Shown: positions 9,814 through 18,689 of the stretch, piece by piece
Position numbering within the stretch: the stretch's first letter is position 1
Layout of the letters: the number at the start of each line of letters is the position of its first letter
DNA from: Actinoplanes sichuanensis
GTDB lineage: Bacteria; Actinomycetota; Actinomycetes; Mycobacteriales; Micromonosporaceae
Length of the DNA: 64,000 bases
Direction of reading: 5' to 3'
NCBI RefSeq assembly: GCF_033097365.1
Contig: NZ_AP028461.1
Location: 11,683,501 to 11,747,500, forward strand
Position numbers and translations under genes: made by a program
Notes under the pieces: model-generated
What the model was told of the DNA's origin: nothing
Database searches by the model: none
Seen by the model: the letters and a program-made list of their open reading frames with translations, nothing else

Positions 9814-12180
9814 ATGGGGACCAAGGGGACACGCAGCGAGCGGGAGCCGGCCGAGCGGCTGCCCGTCGCGCGGGTCTGTGTGGACCTGCCACTGGCACAC
9901 CTCGACCGCCCGTTCGACTATCTGGTCTCCGCGGCTGACGACGAGGCCGCCCAGCCGGGTGTGCGGGTCAAGGTCCGGTTCGCCGGGCAGCAGGTCAGCG
10001 GGTTTCTACTGGCCCGGGTCGAGTCCTCCGATCATGCGGGCAAGCTGGCCTACCTGGAGAAGGTGGTCTCGCCCGAGCGGGTCCTCGACCCCGAGATCGT
10101 CCGGCTGGCCCGCGCGGTGGCCGATCGTTATGCGGGCAATCTCGCCGACGTGCTCCGGCTCGCGGTGCCACCGCGTCACGCCCGCGTCGAGTCCCAACCG
10201 GTGACCGCCGTCCCGGCCGAGCCGGTCCCGGACGCCGTCTCGGCGGACTCCCCGGTTTCCTCGATTTCTTCGGCTTCGCCGGCTTCTTCGGCTTCGCCGG
10301 CTTCTTCGGCTTCGCCCGCTTCTCCGGCGCTTGATGCCGTCCCTGATGCGGCGGCCGCCTCCCCACTTTCTTCCGGTCCCGATTCGACACCGGCCGCCGA
10401 TGTGGCTTCGGTCTCGGGGTCGGATCCTGGTTCGGCGCCCGCCGCCGATGTGGTTTCGAGGTCGGATCCTGGTTCGGCGCCCGCCGCCGATGTGATTTCG
10501 GTCCCCGGAGCGGGTCCCGATTCGACACCGGCCGCCGACGTGGTTTCGGGCCCGGGTTCGGGATCGGCGCCGGGCTTCGGGCCCGGGGCGGCGGCCGGTC
10601 GATGGGCGGTTGCCGAGGTTCGGGAGCCCGCGGCCGGTGGGTGGGATGCGTATGTGGCCGGGGCCGCCTATCTGCGGGCGCTGCGGGATGCCCGACCGGC
10701 CCGCGCGGTGTGGTCGGCCCTGCCGGGGGAGGACTGGCCGCGGCGGATCGCGGAGGCGGCCGCGGCCACCGTGCGCAGCGGGCGCGGGGTGGTGATCGTC
10801 GTCGCGGACGCCCGTGACCTCGACCGGGTCGACCGGGCCCTCACCGAGGAGCTCGGTGACGGGCTGCACGTCGCGCTCAACGCGGCTCTCGGGCCGTCCG
10901 AGCGCTACCGGCGGTTCCTGTCGGCCAGCCGGCATCGGGTGCCGGTGGTCGCCGGGACGCGGGCGGCGATGTGGGCGCCGGTGCCCGACCTGGGGCTGGT
11001 CGTCATCTGGGACGACGGCGACGATGTGCACGCCGAGCCACGGGCGCCCTACCCGCACGCGCGTGACGTGCTGCTCACCCGGGCCCGCCTGGCGGACTGC
11101 GCGGCGCTGGTGGGCGGCTTCGCGCGTACCGGTGAGGGGCAGTTGCTTCTCGAGACCGGCTGGGCGCGGGAGATCGCCGCCGACCGTGCCGTGCTGCGGC
11201 GCCGGTCTCCGGCGATCACGCCGACCGGAGACGACGTTCAGCTGGCCCGGGATTCCGGCGCGGCCATCGCCCGGCTGCCGAGTGTGGCGTGGCAGGCGGC
11301 GAAACAGGCGCTCCAGGCCGGAGCGCCGGTGCTGGTGCAGGTGCCCCGGCGGGGTTACCTGCCGTCGGTGGCCTGCATCGAGTGCCGCACGCCGGCGCGC
11401 TGTCCGCACTGTTCGGGGCCACTGGGGCTGCACGGCGCCCGGGACGTCCCGGTCTGTCACTGGTGCGGGCGGGCCTCGGCCGACTACCAGTGTCCGAACT
11501 GTCGGGATCGCCGGCTGCGGGCCTCGGTGATCGGCGCCAAACGGACCGCCGAGGAGCTGGGGCGGGCCTTCCCCGGGTTCCCGGTGCGGACCTCCGGGCG
11601 GGAGCAGGTGCTGACCGACGTGCCGGGCGAGCCCGCCGTCGTGGTGTCCACGCCCGGGGCCGAGCCGCTGGCCGAGGGCGGGTTCGGCGCGGTGCTGCTG
11701 CTCGACACGTGGGCGCTGCTGAGCCGCGCCGACCTGCGGGCGGCCGAGGAGACGATGCGCCGCTGGCTGAACGCGGCGGCCCTGGCCCGGCCGGCTCAGG
11801 AGGGCGGGCGGGTGGTCGTGGTGGCCGACGGTTCGCTGGCCCCGGTGCAGGCGCTGCTGCGCTGGGATCCGGGCTGGTTCGCCGCGCGGGAGCTGGCCGA
11901 GCGCCGTGACCTGGGGTTCCCGCCGGCCGCGCGGATGGCCAGCGTCACCGGTCAGGCGGCTGCGGTGGCCGAGCTGCTGTCGCTGGCCCGGCTGCCGGAC
12001 GGCGCCGAGCTGCTGGGCCCGGTTCCGGCCGCCGACGAGCAGGAGCGGATGCTGCTGCGGGTCACCCGGTCCCGGGCGGCCGACCTGGCTCACGCCCTGC
12101 ACGAGGCGGCCGGGGTGCGCAGCGCGCGTAAGGCCGCCCTGCCGGTCCGCATCCAGGTCGACCCGTTCGACATGTTCTGA
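9814..12180 (+). CDS. priA: Primosomal protein N' (PriA), helicase-degenerate actinobacterial form
   Basis: PriA restarts stalled replication forks. The N-terminal 3'-DNA-binding domain is recognisable (VCVDLPLAHLDRPFDYLV). The eight-cysteine zinc module (CIEC, CPHC, CHWC, CPNC, about 521-570) is intact. The Walker A loop of PriA helicases is absent: the equivalent region reads VWSALPGEDWP. This agrees with actinobacterial PriA proteins being annotated as lacking recognisable helicase motifs. A low-complexity Ser/Pro/Ala linker with repeats such as DPGSAPAADVV occupies about residues 136-262 between the DNA-binding and remnant helicase domains, making the protein (788 residues) longer than usual. 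The start is ATG 9814; GTG 9793 is also in frame. def and fmt follow. Confidence 0.9.
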   Translation: MGTKGTRSEREPAERLPVARVCVDLPLAHLDRPFDYLVSAADDEAAQPGVRVKVRFAGQQVSGFLLARVESSDHAGKLAYLEKVVSPERVLDPEIVRLARAVADRYAGNLADVLRLAVPPRHARVESQPVTAVPAEPVPDAVSADSPVSSISSASPASSASPASSASPASPALDAVPDAAAASPLSSGPDSTPAADVASVSGSDPGSAPAADVVSRSDPGSAPAADVISVPGAGPDSTPAADVVSGPGSGSAPGFGPGAAAGRWAVAEVREPAAGGWDAYVAGAAYLRALRDARPARAVWSALPGEDWPRRIAEAAAATVRSGRGVVIVVADARDLDRVDRALTEELGDGLHVALNAALGPSERYRRFLSASRHRVPVVAGTRAAMWAPVPDLGLVVIWDDGDDVHAEPRAPYPHARDVLLTRARLADCAALVGGFARTGEGQLLLETGWAREIAADRAVLRRRSPAITPTGDDVQLARDSGAAIARLPSVAWQAAKQALQAGAPVLVQVPRRGYLPSVACIECRTPARCPHCSGPLGLHGARDVPVCHWCGRASADYQCPNCRDRRLRASVIGAKRTAEELGRAFPGFPVRTSGREQVLTDVPGEPAVVVSTPGAEPLAEGGFGAVLLLDTWALLSRADLRAAEETMRRWLNAAALARPAQEGGRVVVVADGSLAPVQALLRWDPGWFAARELAERRDLGFPPAARMASVTGQAAAVAELLSLARLPDGAELLGPVPAADEQERMLLRVTRSRAADLAHALHEAAGVRSARKAALPVRIQVDPFDMF
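10240..10600 (+). repeat. Repeat-rich linker-coding DNA inside priA
   Basis: The first part repeats an 18-base TCTTCGGCTTCGCCGGCT-like unit (peptide ASPASS). The second repeats a roughly 40-base unit around CCGGCCGCCGATGTGG (peptide PDSTPAADV / DPGSAPAADV), at least four times. The frame stays open throughout, so the repeats have expanded in whole codons. Confidence 0.8.
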
Positions 12181-12294
12181 TCGTCGGCTTCCGATCGTCG
12201 ATGCCGGCCGCCGGACCGCTGTCACCCACGGCGTTGCGCGCGTCACTCCGTAGACTGGTCAGGTGCTGCCCACCAGAGTCAGGAGTCTCACCGC

Positions 12295-12867
12295 GTGACT
12301 GTTCAGACCATCCGTCTCTTCGGTGATCCGGTGCTGCGCACGCCGGCCGATTCCGTCGTGGATTTCGACAAGGAGCTGCGCAACCTGGTGAAGGATCTGG
12401 TCGAGACCATGCAGTACGGGGGTGGCGTCGGCCTGGCCGCACCCCAGCTCGGCGTCGGGCTGCGGGTGTTCGCCTTCGACGTGGACGACCTGGTCGGGCA
12501 CATCGTCAATCCGGTGCTGTCCTTCCCCGACGAGGAGGAGCAGGACGGACCCGAGGGGTGCTTCTCCGTTCCGGGGATCTTCATGGACACGAAGCGCCGG
12601 CAGAACGTGGTGGCCAGCGGATTCAACGAGTTCGGCGACCCGATCCAGCTGGTCGGCACCGGCCTGATGGCCCGTTGCGTGCAGCATGAGACCGACCATC
12701 TGGACGGGGTGCTCTTCCTGGACCGGCTGGACGCCGCCGGTCGGAAGAACGCGATGAGGCAGATCCGCTCCGCGGAGTGGTATGACGCGGCGAAACCGCC
12801 GACGATCAAGCAGAGCCCGCACGGCCGGAGTGTCTTCGGGTCGGGTCTCTTCAGCTCGGGCCGGTGA
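12295..12867 (+). CDS. def: Peptide deformylase
   Basis: Def removes the formyl group from nascent N-terminal methionine. All three metal-site motifs are visible: [12 protein letters not shown] (about 42-53), EGCFSVPG (about 87-94, metal cysteine) and QHETDHLDG (about 131-139, HExxH). A GTG start follows AGGAG at 12281-12285. The 190 residues match the family. It sits directly before fmt, which adds the formyl group that Def later removes, a classical pairing. Confidence 0.96.
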   Translation: MTVQTIRLFGDPVLRTPADSVVDFDKELRNLVKDLVETMQYGGGVGLAAPQLGVGLRVFAFDVDDLVGHIVNPVLSFPDEEEQDGPEGCFSVPGIFMDTKRRQNVVASGFNEFGDPIQLVGTGLMARCVQHETDHLDGVLFLDRLDAAGRKNAMRQIRSAEWYDAAKPPTIKQSPHGRSVFGSGLFSSGR

Positions 12868-12871
12868 CCGG

Positions 12872-13801
12872 ATGCGCTTGATCTTCGCCGGTACTCCGGC
12901 GGTCGCCGTCCCCAGCCTGGACGCGATCGCCGCCTCCGGCCACGAACTGGTGGCCGTGGTGACCCGCCCGGACGCCCCGGCCGGCCGGGGCCGCCGCCTG
13001 GTCCGGTCGCCCGCCGGTGCGTGGGCCGACGAGCGCGGCATCGAGGTGCTGACCCCGGAGAAACCACGCGACCCGGAGTTCCAGGAGCGGCTGCGCGAGC
13101 TGGCGCCGGACTGTGTGCCGGTGGTGGCGTACGGCGCGCTGGTCCCCCCGTCGGCGCTGGAGATCCCGAAGCACGGCTGGGTGAACCTGCACTTCTCGCT
13201 GCTGCCGGCCTGGCGGGGCGCCGCACCCGTGCAGCATGCGGTGTTGCACGGCGACGAGGTGACCGGGGCCAGTGTGTTCGAGCTGGAGGCGGGGCTGGAC
13301 ACCGGCCCGGTCTACGGCACGCTGACCGAGCAGATCCGGTTCACCGACACCTCGGGTCACCTGTTGGAGCGGTTGGCCGTGGATGGGGCCGGTCTGCTGG
13401 TGGCGGTGCTGAACGCGATCGAGGCGGGCACCGCACGGGCGCACACGCAGCCGCACGACGGGGTGACGTTCGCGCCGAAGCTGTCGGCCGAGGACGCCCG
13501 GATCCGCTGGGACGATCCGGCGTTCGCGGTGGACCGGCGCATCCGTGCGTGTACCCCGGCGCCGGGGGCGTGGACGACGCTGCGCGACGAGCGGCTGAAG
13601 CTGGGCCCGGTGCGCCCGATCGCGAACGGGCCCGCCGGTTTGCGCCCGGGGGAGCTTCTGGTGGAGCGTAAGCAGGTGCTGGTCGGGACGGCGACGACGC
13701 CGGTGATCCTGGGCGAGGTGCGGGCGGCGGGCAAGAAGCCGATGTCCGCCACCGACTGGGCGCGGGGCATGCGGATCGAAGCAGGGGAGAAGCTGGCGTG
13801 A
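12872..13801 (+). CDS. fmt: Methionyl-tRNA formyltransferase
   Basis: Fmt formylates initiator Met-tRNA using 10-formyl-tetrahydrofolate. The start [16 protein letters not shown] is canonical and picks ATG 12872 over in-frame upstream codons that overlap def. The folate-binding catalytic motif [15 protein letters not shown] (Asn and His of NLHFS) is present near residue 107. The C-terminal OB-like domain follows (PEDARIRW-type segment [12 protein letters not shown]). The 309 residues match the family. It begins 4 bases after the def stop, so the two are co-transcribed. Confidence 0.95.
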   Translation: MRLIFAGTPAVAVPSLDAIAASGHELVAVVTRPDAPAGRGRRLVRSPAGAWADERGIEVLTPEKPRDPEFQERLRELAPDCVPVVAYGALVPPSALEIPKHGWVNLHFSLLPAWRGAAPVQHAVLHGDEVTGASVFELEAGLDTGPVYGTLTEQIRFTDTSGHLLERLAVDGAGLLVAVLNAIEAGTARAHTQPHDGVTFAPKLSAEDARIRWDDPAFAVDRRIRACTPAPGAWTTLRDERLKLGPVRPIANGPAGLRPGELLVERKQVLVGTATTPVILGEVRAAGKKPMSATDWARGMRIEAGEKLA

Positions 13802-13838
13802 ACATAGAGTTCGGTACTTCAGAGAGCAGGACCTCAGC

Positions 13839-15308
13839 GTGACGGAACACAGGGCGCCGCGCCCACACGGCGGACGGCCGAGCCGACCGAGCGGCCCGGG
13901 CCATTCGCGGGACGGGCGTAGTGGCCATGCGCCGCGGGCCGGGCGGCCACCGTCTGACCCGGCGCGGCAGGCGGCGTACGAGGCGGTGGCGGCCGTGTTC
14001 CGCGACGATGCGTACGCGAACCTGGTGCTCGCCGACATCCTGAACGGGATGGGCCTGCACGGGCGGGACGCGGCGTTCGCGACCGAGTTGACCTACGGGA
14101 CGCTGCGCGCCGTCGGCACCCTGGACCTGATCATCGCGGCGGCCGCGGAGCGGGATGTCGCACGGATCGACCCACCGGCACGGGACGCGCTGCGCCTCGG
14201 TGTCTATCAGCTGCTCTACACCCGGGTGCCACCGCACGCCGCGGTGAACCAGACGGTCGACCTGGTCCGGTCGGTGGCGCCGGGCGCGTCCGGGTTCGCC
14301 AACGCGGTGATGCGTACGGTGTCCGAGACGCCCCTCGACGCGTGGCTGGAGCGGGTCTCCCCGGCGTACAAGGACGATCCGATCGCCCACCTCTCAGTGG
14401 TGCACCACCACCCGCAGTGGGTGATCCGGTCGTTCGCCGAGGCGCTCGGCGGCGACCTGGAGGAGACGGCCCGGCTGCTGATCGAGGACAACCAGCCGCC
14501 GGCGGTGCACCTGTGCGCCCGGCCGGGGCGGGTCGACGCGGTCGACCTGGCCGACGAGGTGGACGGGGTGCCGGGCGCGTTCTCGCCGTACTCGGTGTAC
14601 CTCAACGGCGGCGCGCCGCGTGATCTGGCCGCCATCCGGGAGGGCCGCGCCCACGTCCAGGACGAGGGTTCGCAGCTGGTGGCGGCGGCACTGCTGGCCG
14701 CCCCGATCGAGGGTCAGGACACCCGCTGGCTGGACCTGTGCGCCGGCCCGGGTGGCAAGACCGGCCTGATCGGCGCGATCGCGGCGAGCCGCGGTGCCGA
14801 GGTGACCGCGGTCGAGGTGGCCGAGCACCGGGCCCGGCTGGTCGACATCGCGACCGAGGGCATGCCGGTGACGGTGCTGCCGATGGACGGCCGGTCGGTG
14901 GGCCGTGACCCGGACCTGCCGGAGGAGGGGTTCGACCGGGTGCTGGTGGACGCGCCGTGCACCGGTCTGGGTTCGCTGCGGCGCCGGCCGGAGTCGCGTT
15001 GGCGCCGGCAGCCGGCGGACCTGCCGCCGCTGACCCGTCTGCAGCGGGAGCTGCTGGTGGCCGCGCTGCGGGCGGTTCGACCGGGTGGCGTGGTGGCCTA
15101 CGTGACGTGTTCCCCGCACATGGTGGAGACGCAGGTCACGGTCAGCGAGGGGGCTCGGCGCAGCGGTGTCGAGGTCGACTTCGTGGACGCCCGGCCGCTG
15201 CTGCCGCCGGGGATGCCGGGGCTCGGTGCGGGCCCCACGGTGCAGCTCTGGCCGCACCGCCACGGGACGGACGCGATGTTCCTGGCCGTCCTCCGCCGTA
15301 CCAGCTGA
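13839..15308 (+). CDS. rsmB: 16S rRNA (cytosine-C5)-methyltransferase RsmB
   Basis: RsmB is a NusB/Sun-family protein that methylates C967 (E. coli numbering) of 16S rRNA. A basic disordered N-tail (about 1-45) precedes the NusB-like helical domain (ELTYGTLR, YQLLYTRVPPHAAVNQTVDL). The Rossmann methyltransferase domain follows, with LDLCAGPGGKTGLIGAI, the catalytic DAPCTGLGSLRRRPE (PC motif) and the second cysteine in VTCSPHMVE. The 489 residues are at the upper end of the family because of the N-tail. The start is GTG 13839, 37 bases after fmt. Confidence 0.94.
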   Translation: MTEHRAPRPHGGRPSRPSGPGHSRDGRSGHAPRAGRPPSDPARQAAYEAVAAVFRDDAYANLVLADILNGMGLHGRDAAFATELTYGTLRAVGTLDLIIAAAAERDVARIDPPARDALRLGVYQLLYTRVPPHAAVNQTVDLVRSVAPGASGFANAVMRTVSETPLDAWLERVSPAYKDDPIAHLSVVHHHPQWVIRSFAEALGGDLEETARLLIEDNQPPAVHLCARPGRVDAVDLADEVDGVPGAFSPYSVYLNGGAPRDLAAIREGRAHVQDEGSQLVAAALLAAPIEGQDTRWLDLCAGPGGKTGLIGAIAASRGAEVTAVEVAEHRARLVDIATEGMPVTVLPMDGRSVGRDPDLPEEGFDRVLVDAPCTGLGSLRRRPESRWRRQPADLPPLTRLQRELLVAALRAVRPGGVVAYVTCSPHMVETQVTVSEGARRSGVEVDFVDARPLLPPGMPGLGAGPTVQLWPHRHGTDAMFLAVLRRTS

Positions 15309-15414
15309 GGTCCTGCGCCGAAGGCGACGGCGACGGAAGCCGAACGCGACGGCGACGGAAGCAGAAGGCGACGGCGACGCAAGCCGAAGGCGACGGAAGC
15401 CGAACGCCGTCATG
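15309..15414. repeat. Purine-rich tandem repeat after rsmB
   Basis: The gap holds repeated GAAGGCGACGGCGACG-type and AAGCCGAA-type units, about six diverged copies of 16-18 bases, starting at the rsmB stop and ending at the terminator. The AAGCCGAA core recurs in the repeat at 53618-53800, which suggests a repeat type shared within this genome. Confidence 0.7.
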
Positions 15415-15418
15415 AAGG

Positions 15419-15447
15419 AAGGCCGGGCCGGGATGGCCCGGCCTTTC
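15419..15447 (+). terminator. Intrinsic terminator between rsmB and rpe
   Basis: An 11-bp perfect stem, AAGGCCGGGCC (15419-15429) with GGCCCGGCCTT (15435-15445), closes a GGGAT loop and runs into TTTCTC. Confidence 0.8.
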
Positions 15448-15476
15448 TCGCATCGCCGGACCGTAGACTTCGTCGC

Positions 15477-16148
15477 GTGGAACCCATCATCGCGCCGAGC
15501 ATCCTCGCCTCCGACTTCTCCCGTCTGGCGGAGGAGGTGCAGGCGATCGAGGGCGCGGCCGACTGGGCGCACGTGGACGTGATGGACAACCACTTCGTGC
15601 CGAACCTGACGATCGGCCTGCCGGTGGTGCAGAGCCTGCGCAAGGCGACGAGCATCCCGTTCGACGTGCACCTGATGATCACCGACCCGCAGCGCTGGGC
15701 GCCGGCCTATGCCGAGGCGGGCGCCTACAACGTCACCTTCCACGCCGAGGCCTGTGACGACCCGGTGGCGCTGGCCAAGACGCTGCGGGCGGCCGGTTCC
15801 AAGGCCGGTCTGGCGATCGACCGGGACACGCCGGTGGAGCCCTACCTGGAGCTGCTGCCCTACCTCGACACGATCCTGATCATGACGATCAAGGCCGGGT
15901 TCGGCGGGCAGGCGTTCATGCCGGAGCTGCTGGACAAGGTGCGTGACGTGCGCCGCCGCGCCCAGGTCAACGACCTGGAGATCCGCATCGAGGTGGACGG
16001 CGGCATCGCGGCCGACACCATCGAGCAGGCCGCCGAGGCGGGCGCGGACGCGTTCGTGGCGGGCACGGCGGTCTACGGTGCCGCCGATCCGGCCGAGGCG
16101 ATCCGCAAGCTGCGCGCCCTCGCGAAGGCTCGGATGGGACTGGCGTGA
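15477..16148 (+). CDS. rpe: Ribulose-phosphate 3-epimerase
   Basis: Rpe interconverts ribulose 5-phosphate and xylulose 5-phosphate in the pentose phosphate pathway, which fits its place near riboflavin genes that consume ribulose 5-phosphate. It is a TIM barrel of 223 residues. [14 protein letters not shown] is at the N-terminus, [16 protein letters not shown] carries metal and catalytic residues, VHLMITDP follows, and [14 protein letters not shown] and [10 protein letters not shown] form the phosphate-side loops. The start is GTG 15477. Confidence 0.95.
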   Translation: MEPIIAPSILASDFSRLAEEVQAIEGAADWAHVDVMDNHFVPNLTIGLPVVQSLRKATSIPFDVHLMITDPQRWAPAYAEAGAYNVTFHAEACDDPVALAKTLRAAGSKAGLAIDRDTPVEPYLELLPYLDTILIMTIKAGFGGQAFMPELLDKVRDVRRRAQVNDLEIRIEVDGGIAADTIEQAAEAGADAFVAGTAVYGAADPAEAIRKLRALAKARMGLA

Positions 16149-16204
16149 GGACCGGTTCAAGGACCATTATCTAGGTTTCGCCCCGGTGCTGGCAGGAAGG
16201 CGCG

Positions 16205-17203
16205 ATGAGCACTGCTGAGTCGCTCCCGGAGATCGATCCCGAGCTGGACCCCGAAGAGGGACCGAGCCTGATCCTGGTGGTCGACGACGACCAGGACATC
16301 GCCGGTTTCGTCGAGTTCAACCTGAAGTTGCGGGGTTTCGAGGTGATCCGGGCCAGGGACGGGCAGGAGGCGCTCGACCTGATGGAGACGCACCGGCCCG
16401 ACCTCGCGGTGATCGACTGGATGATGCCGCGGATGGACGGCGTGGAGCTGATCCGCCAGCTCCGGGCCGAGCCGCTGACCTCGGCCCTGCCGGTGATCAT
16501 GTTGACCGCGATGGGCCTGACCGGCGACAAGGTGCACGGTCTGCAGGCCGGTGCCGACGACTACCTGGTCAAGCCCTTCGACCTGGAGGAGTTGATCGCG
16601 CGGGTCACCAACACGCTGCGCCGGCACAAGGACGCCCGTGAGGTCTCGCCGCTGACCGGCCTGCCCGGCAACGCCCGGGTGCGGCGGGAGATCAGCGAGC
16701 GGATGCGTGGCGGCGACGACTACTCGGTCGGCTACATCGACGTCGACAGGTTCAAGAGCGTCAACGACGTGTACGGGTTCGACCGTGGCGACGAGTTCAT
16801 CATCGCCCTGGCCCGGAGCCTGCAGCGGGCCGCCTCCCAGACCGGGAAGCCGTCCATCTTCCTGGGCCACATCGGCGGCGACGACTTCGTGTTCATCTGC
16901 CATCCCGATCAGGTGCTGCCGCTGACCCAGCGGACGGTGAACGACTTCGAGAAGGCCGCGGACCGGCTGTACGAGCCGGGTGACGCGCAACGTGGCTACA
17001 TCGAGGTCCCCGACCGGCGCGGCAACAAGCAGAAGGCGGCCCTGGTCACGCTCTCGATCGGGGTGGCTCAGGCGACCGAGGACGGGCGGCGGTTCACCGA
17101 TCCACGGGTGGTGATCGCGGTCGCCTCGGAGATGAAGAAGGTCGCGAAATCGCAGCCCGGATCCTACGTCGCGATCGACCGCAGGCGCAGCGAATCCGAG
17201 TGA
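16205..17203 (+). CDS. Response regulator: REC domain plus degenerate GGDEF-like domain
   Basis: The receiver domain (about 20-140) has the acidic pocket VVDDDQD, the phosphoacceptor Asp71 in VIDWMMPRMDG and Lys123 in YLVKPFD. The output half resembles GGDEF diguanylate cyclases: the linker SPLTGLPGN, the metal-site region YIDVDRFKSVNDVYGFDRGDE, then GGDDF at 224-228 where active enzymes have GG[D/E]EF, and LSIGVAQA. Aspartate replaces the fourth, catalytic glutamate, so c-di-GMP synthesis may be weak or lost. No RxxD inhibitory site is obvious. It is 332 residues long, has no partner kinase nearby, and lies between rpe and the FMN riboswitch. Confidence 0.85.
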   Translation: MSTAESLPEIDPELDPEEGPSLILVVDDDQDIAGFVEFNLKLRGFEVIRARDGQEALDLMETHRPDLAVIDWMMPRMDGVELIRQLRAEPLTSALPVIMLTAMGLTGDKVHGLQAGADDYLVKPFDLEELIARVTNTLRRHKDAREVSPLTGLPGNARVRREISERMRGGDDYSVGYIDVDRFKSVNDVYGFDRGDEFIIALARSLQRAASQTGKPSIFLGHIGGDDFVFICHPDQVLPLTQRTVNDFEKAADRLYEPGDAQRGYIEVPDRRGNKQKAALVTLSIGVAQATEDGRRFTDPRVVIAVASEMKKVAKSQPGSYVAIDRRRSESE

Positions 17204-17307
17204 TAAATCCCAGTGCTTCAGTGGGAATACTCCGGGCGGATGTGAGGTAGGTCGCCAGGGAGGTGGCAAAATCCCGAAGTAGTGCAAGACTCAGGGGTGA
17301 CCCACCA

Positions 17308-17479
17308 CGCGCTGGCGGGACTCGGTGAAATTCCGAACCGGCGGTGATCCGACGCGCAAGCGACGGTAAGCCCGCGACCCGGCTGCCTACCAAGGCAGAC
17401 GGTGGACCTGGTGAGACTCCAGGGCCGACGGTTGACCGGCTGCAAAGCCGATCAGACAGTCCGGATGGGAGACAGCGCG
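17308..17479 (+). ncRNA. FMN riboswitch (RFN element) upstream of ribD
   Basis: This 172-base element has the conserved cores of the FMN aptamer: CGGTGAAATTCCGAACCGGC near 17323, GTAAGCCCGCGA near 17366, GGTGGACCTGGTGAGACTCC near 17401 and AGTCCGGATGGGAGA near 17459. The closing P1 stem is CGCGCTG (17308-17314) with CAGCGCG (17473-17479). It should repress the ribD-ribE-ribBA-ribH operon when FMN is plentiful. The 130 bases between the aptamer and ribD are the expression platform; I could not tell whether it acts on transcription or translation. The rest of the 17204-17609 gap shows nothing else. Confidence 0.93.
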
Positions 17480-17609
17480 CGGGATCGGAGCGGGTCGTGC
17501 CTTCGTCGGCGCGATCCGGCCGGGGTGCGCGAAGCGTACCCTTGGTGTCCGTTTCCTGGCGATAACTCCCTTCAGCGCGTGACCGTACCGCGTTGAGAGG
17601 AAGCGCCAG

Positions 17610-18689
17610 ATGGTGACCGAGGACGAGGCGATGCGCCGCGCTGTCGCGCTGGCCGCCCGGGGCCTCGGCACGACCAGCCCCAATCCGGTGGTCGGCTGCA
17701 TCCTGCTCGGGCCGGACGGCGACGTGGTCGGCGAGGGCTTCCACGCGTATGCCGGCGGGCCGCACGCCGAGATCGTCGCCCTCGCCCAGGCCGGCGAGCG
17801 GGCCCGCGGCGGGGTCTGCGTGGTCACCCTGGAGCCGTGCAATCACACCGGGCGTACCGGTCCGTGCGCGGAGGCGCTGGTCAACGCCGGGGTGCGGCGC
17901 GTGGTGATCGCCGTGGACGACCCGACGCCGGTGGCGGCCGGTGGCGCGGCGACGCTGCGGGAGGCGGGCATCGAGGTGGTCACCGGGGTGCGGCGGGAGG
18001 CCGCGGAGGCGGGCAACGTCGCCTGGCTGACCGCGGTCCGCCGGGGCCGGCCCTACGTGACGTGGAAGTTCGCGGCGACGCTGGACGGGCGGTCGGCGGC
18101 GGCCGACGGCACCAGTCAGTGGATCTCGGCGGCCGAGTCCCGGGCCGACGTGCACGTGCTGCGCAGCACCGTCGACGCGATCGTGGCCGGGGTCGGCACG
18201 GTGGTCGCCGACGACCCGCAGCTCACCGTGCGTGACCTGCGCGACGGCACGCTGGCGATCAAACAGCCTCTGCGTGTGGTGGTCGACTCGTCCGGCCGTA
18301 CCCCGGAGAACGCCCGGGTCCGGGACGCGGCGGCACCCACCTGGATCGTCACGACGGCCGCCGCCGGCACCGGGCCGGACGGCCGCGTCGACCTGGCCTC
18401 GATGCTGATCGCGCTGTTCGCCCGGGGCGTGCGCAACGTGCTGCTGGAGGGCGGCCCGACGCTGGCCGGCGGATTCCTGGCGGCCGGGCTGATCGACCGG
18501 GTGGTCGGCTATGTGGCGCCGAAACTGCTCGGCGACGGGCGGGCCGCGCTGATGGACGCCGGTATCGGCACCATAGCCGACGCCATCGAACTGGACTTCA
18601 CCGACATCACGCAGATCGGCGGCGATCTGCGATTCACCGCGAACCTGCGGCCGAAAGAGAACGACCACCTGCCTCCGAAGGAGAGCTGA
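17610..18689 (+). CDS. ribD: Bifunctional diaminohydroxyphosphoribosylaminopyrimidine deaminase / uracil reductase
   Basis: RibD performs the deamination and the NADPH reduction that follow GTP ring opening in riboflavin synthesis. The N-terminal cytidine-deaminase-fold domain has zinc ligands His52 (PHAEIVAL, with Glu54 catalytic), Cys77 and Cys86 (EPCNHTGRTGPC). The reductase domain begins near VTWKFAATLDGRSAAADG and contains VLLEGGPTLAGGFL. The 359 residues are typical. ATG 17610 has GAGAGGAAG upstream. It heads the rib operon and its stop abuts the ribE start. Confidence 0.95.
   Translation: MVTEDEAMRRAVALAARGLGTTSPNPVVGCILLGPDGDVVGEGFHAYAGGPHAEIVALAQAGERARGGVCVVTLEPCNHTGRTGPCAEALVNAGVRRVVIAVDDPTPVAAGGAATLREAGIEVVTGVRREAAEAGNVAWLTAVRRGRPYVTWKFAATLDGRSAAADGTSQWISAAESRADVHVLRSTVDAIVAGVGTVVADDPQLTVRDLRDGTLAIKQPLRVVVDSSGRTPENARVRDAAAPTWIVTTAAAGTGPDGRVDLASMLIALFARGVRNVLLEGGPTLAGGFLAAGLIDRVVGYVAPKLLGDGRAALMDAGIGTIADAIELDFTDITQIGGDLRFTANLRPKENDHLPPKES

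Noticed and set aside
7699..12246. Very long open frames on the minus strand opposite metK, priA and def
   Set aside because: They run antisense to genes with clear family motifs, have no recognisable protein features and arise from high third-position GC.
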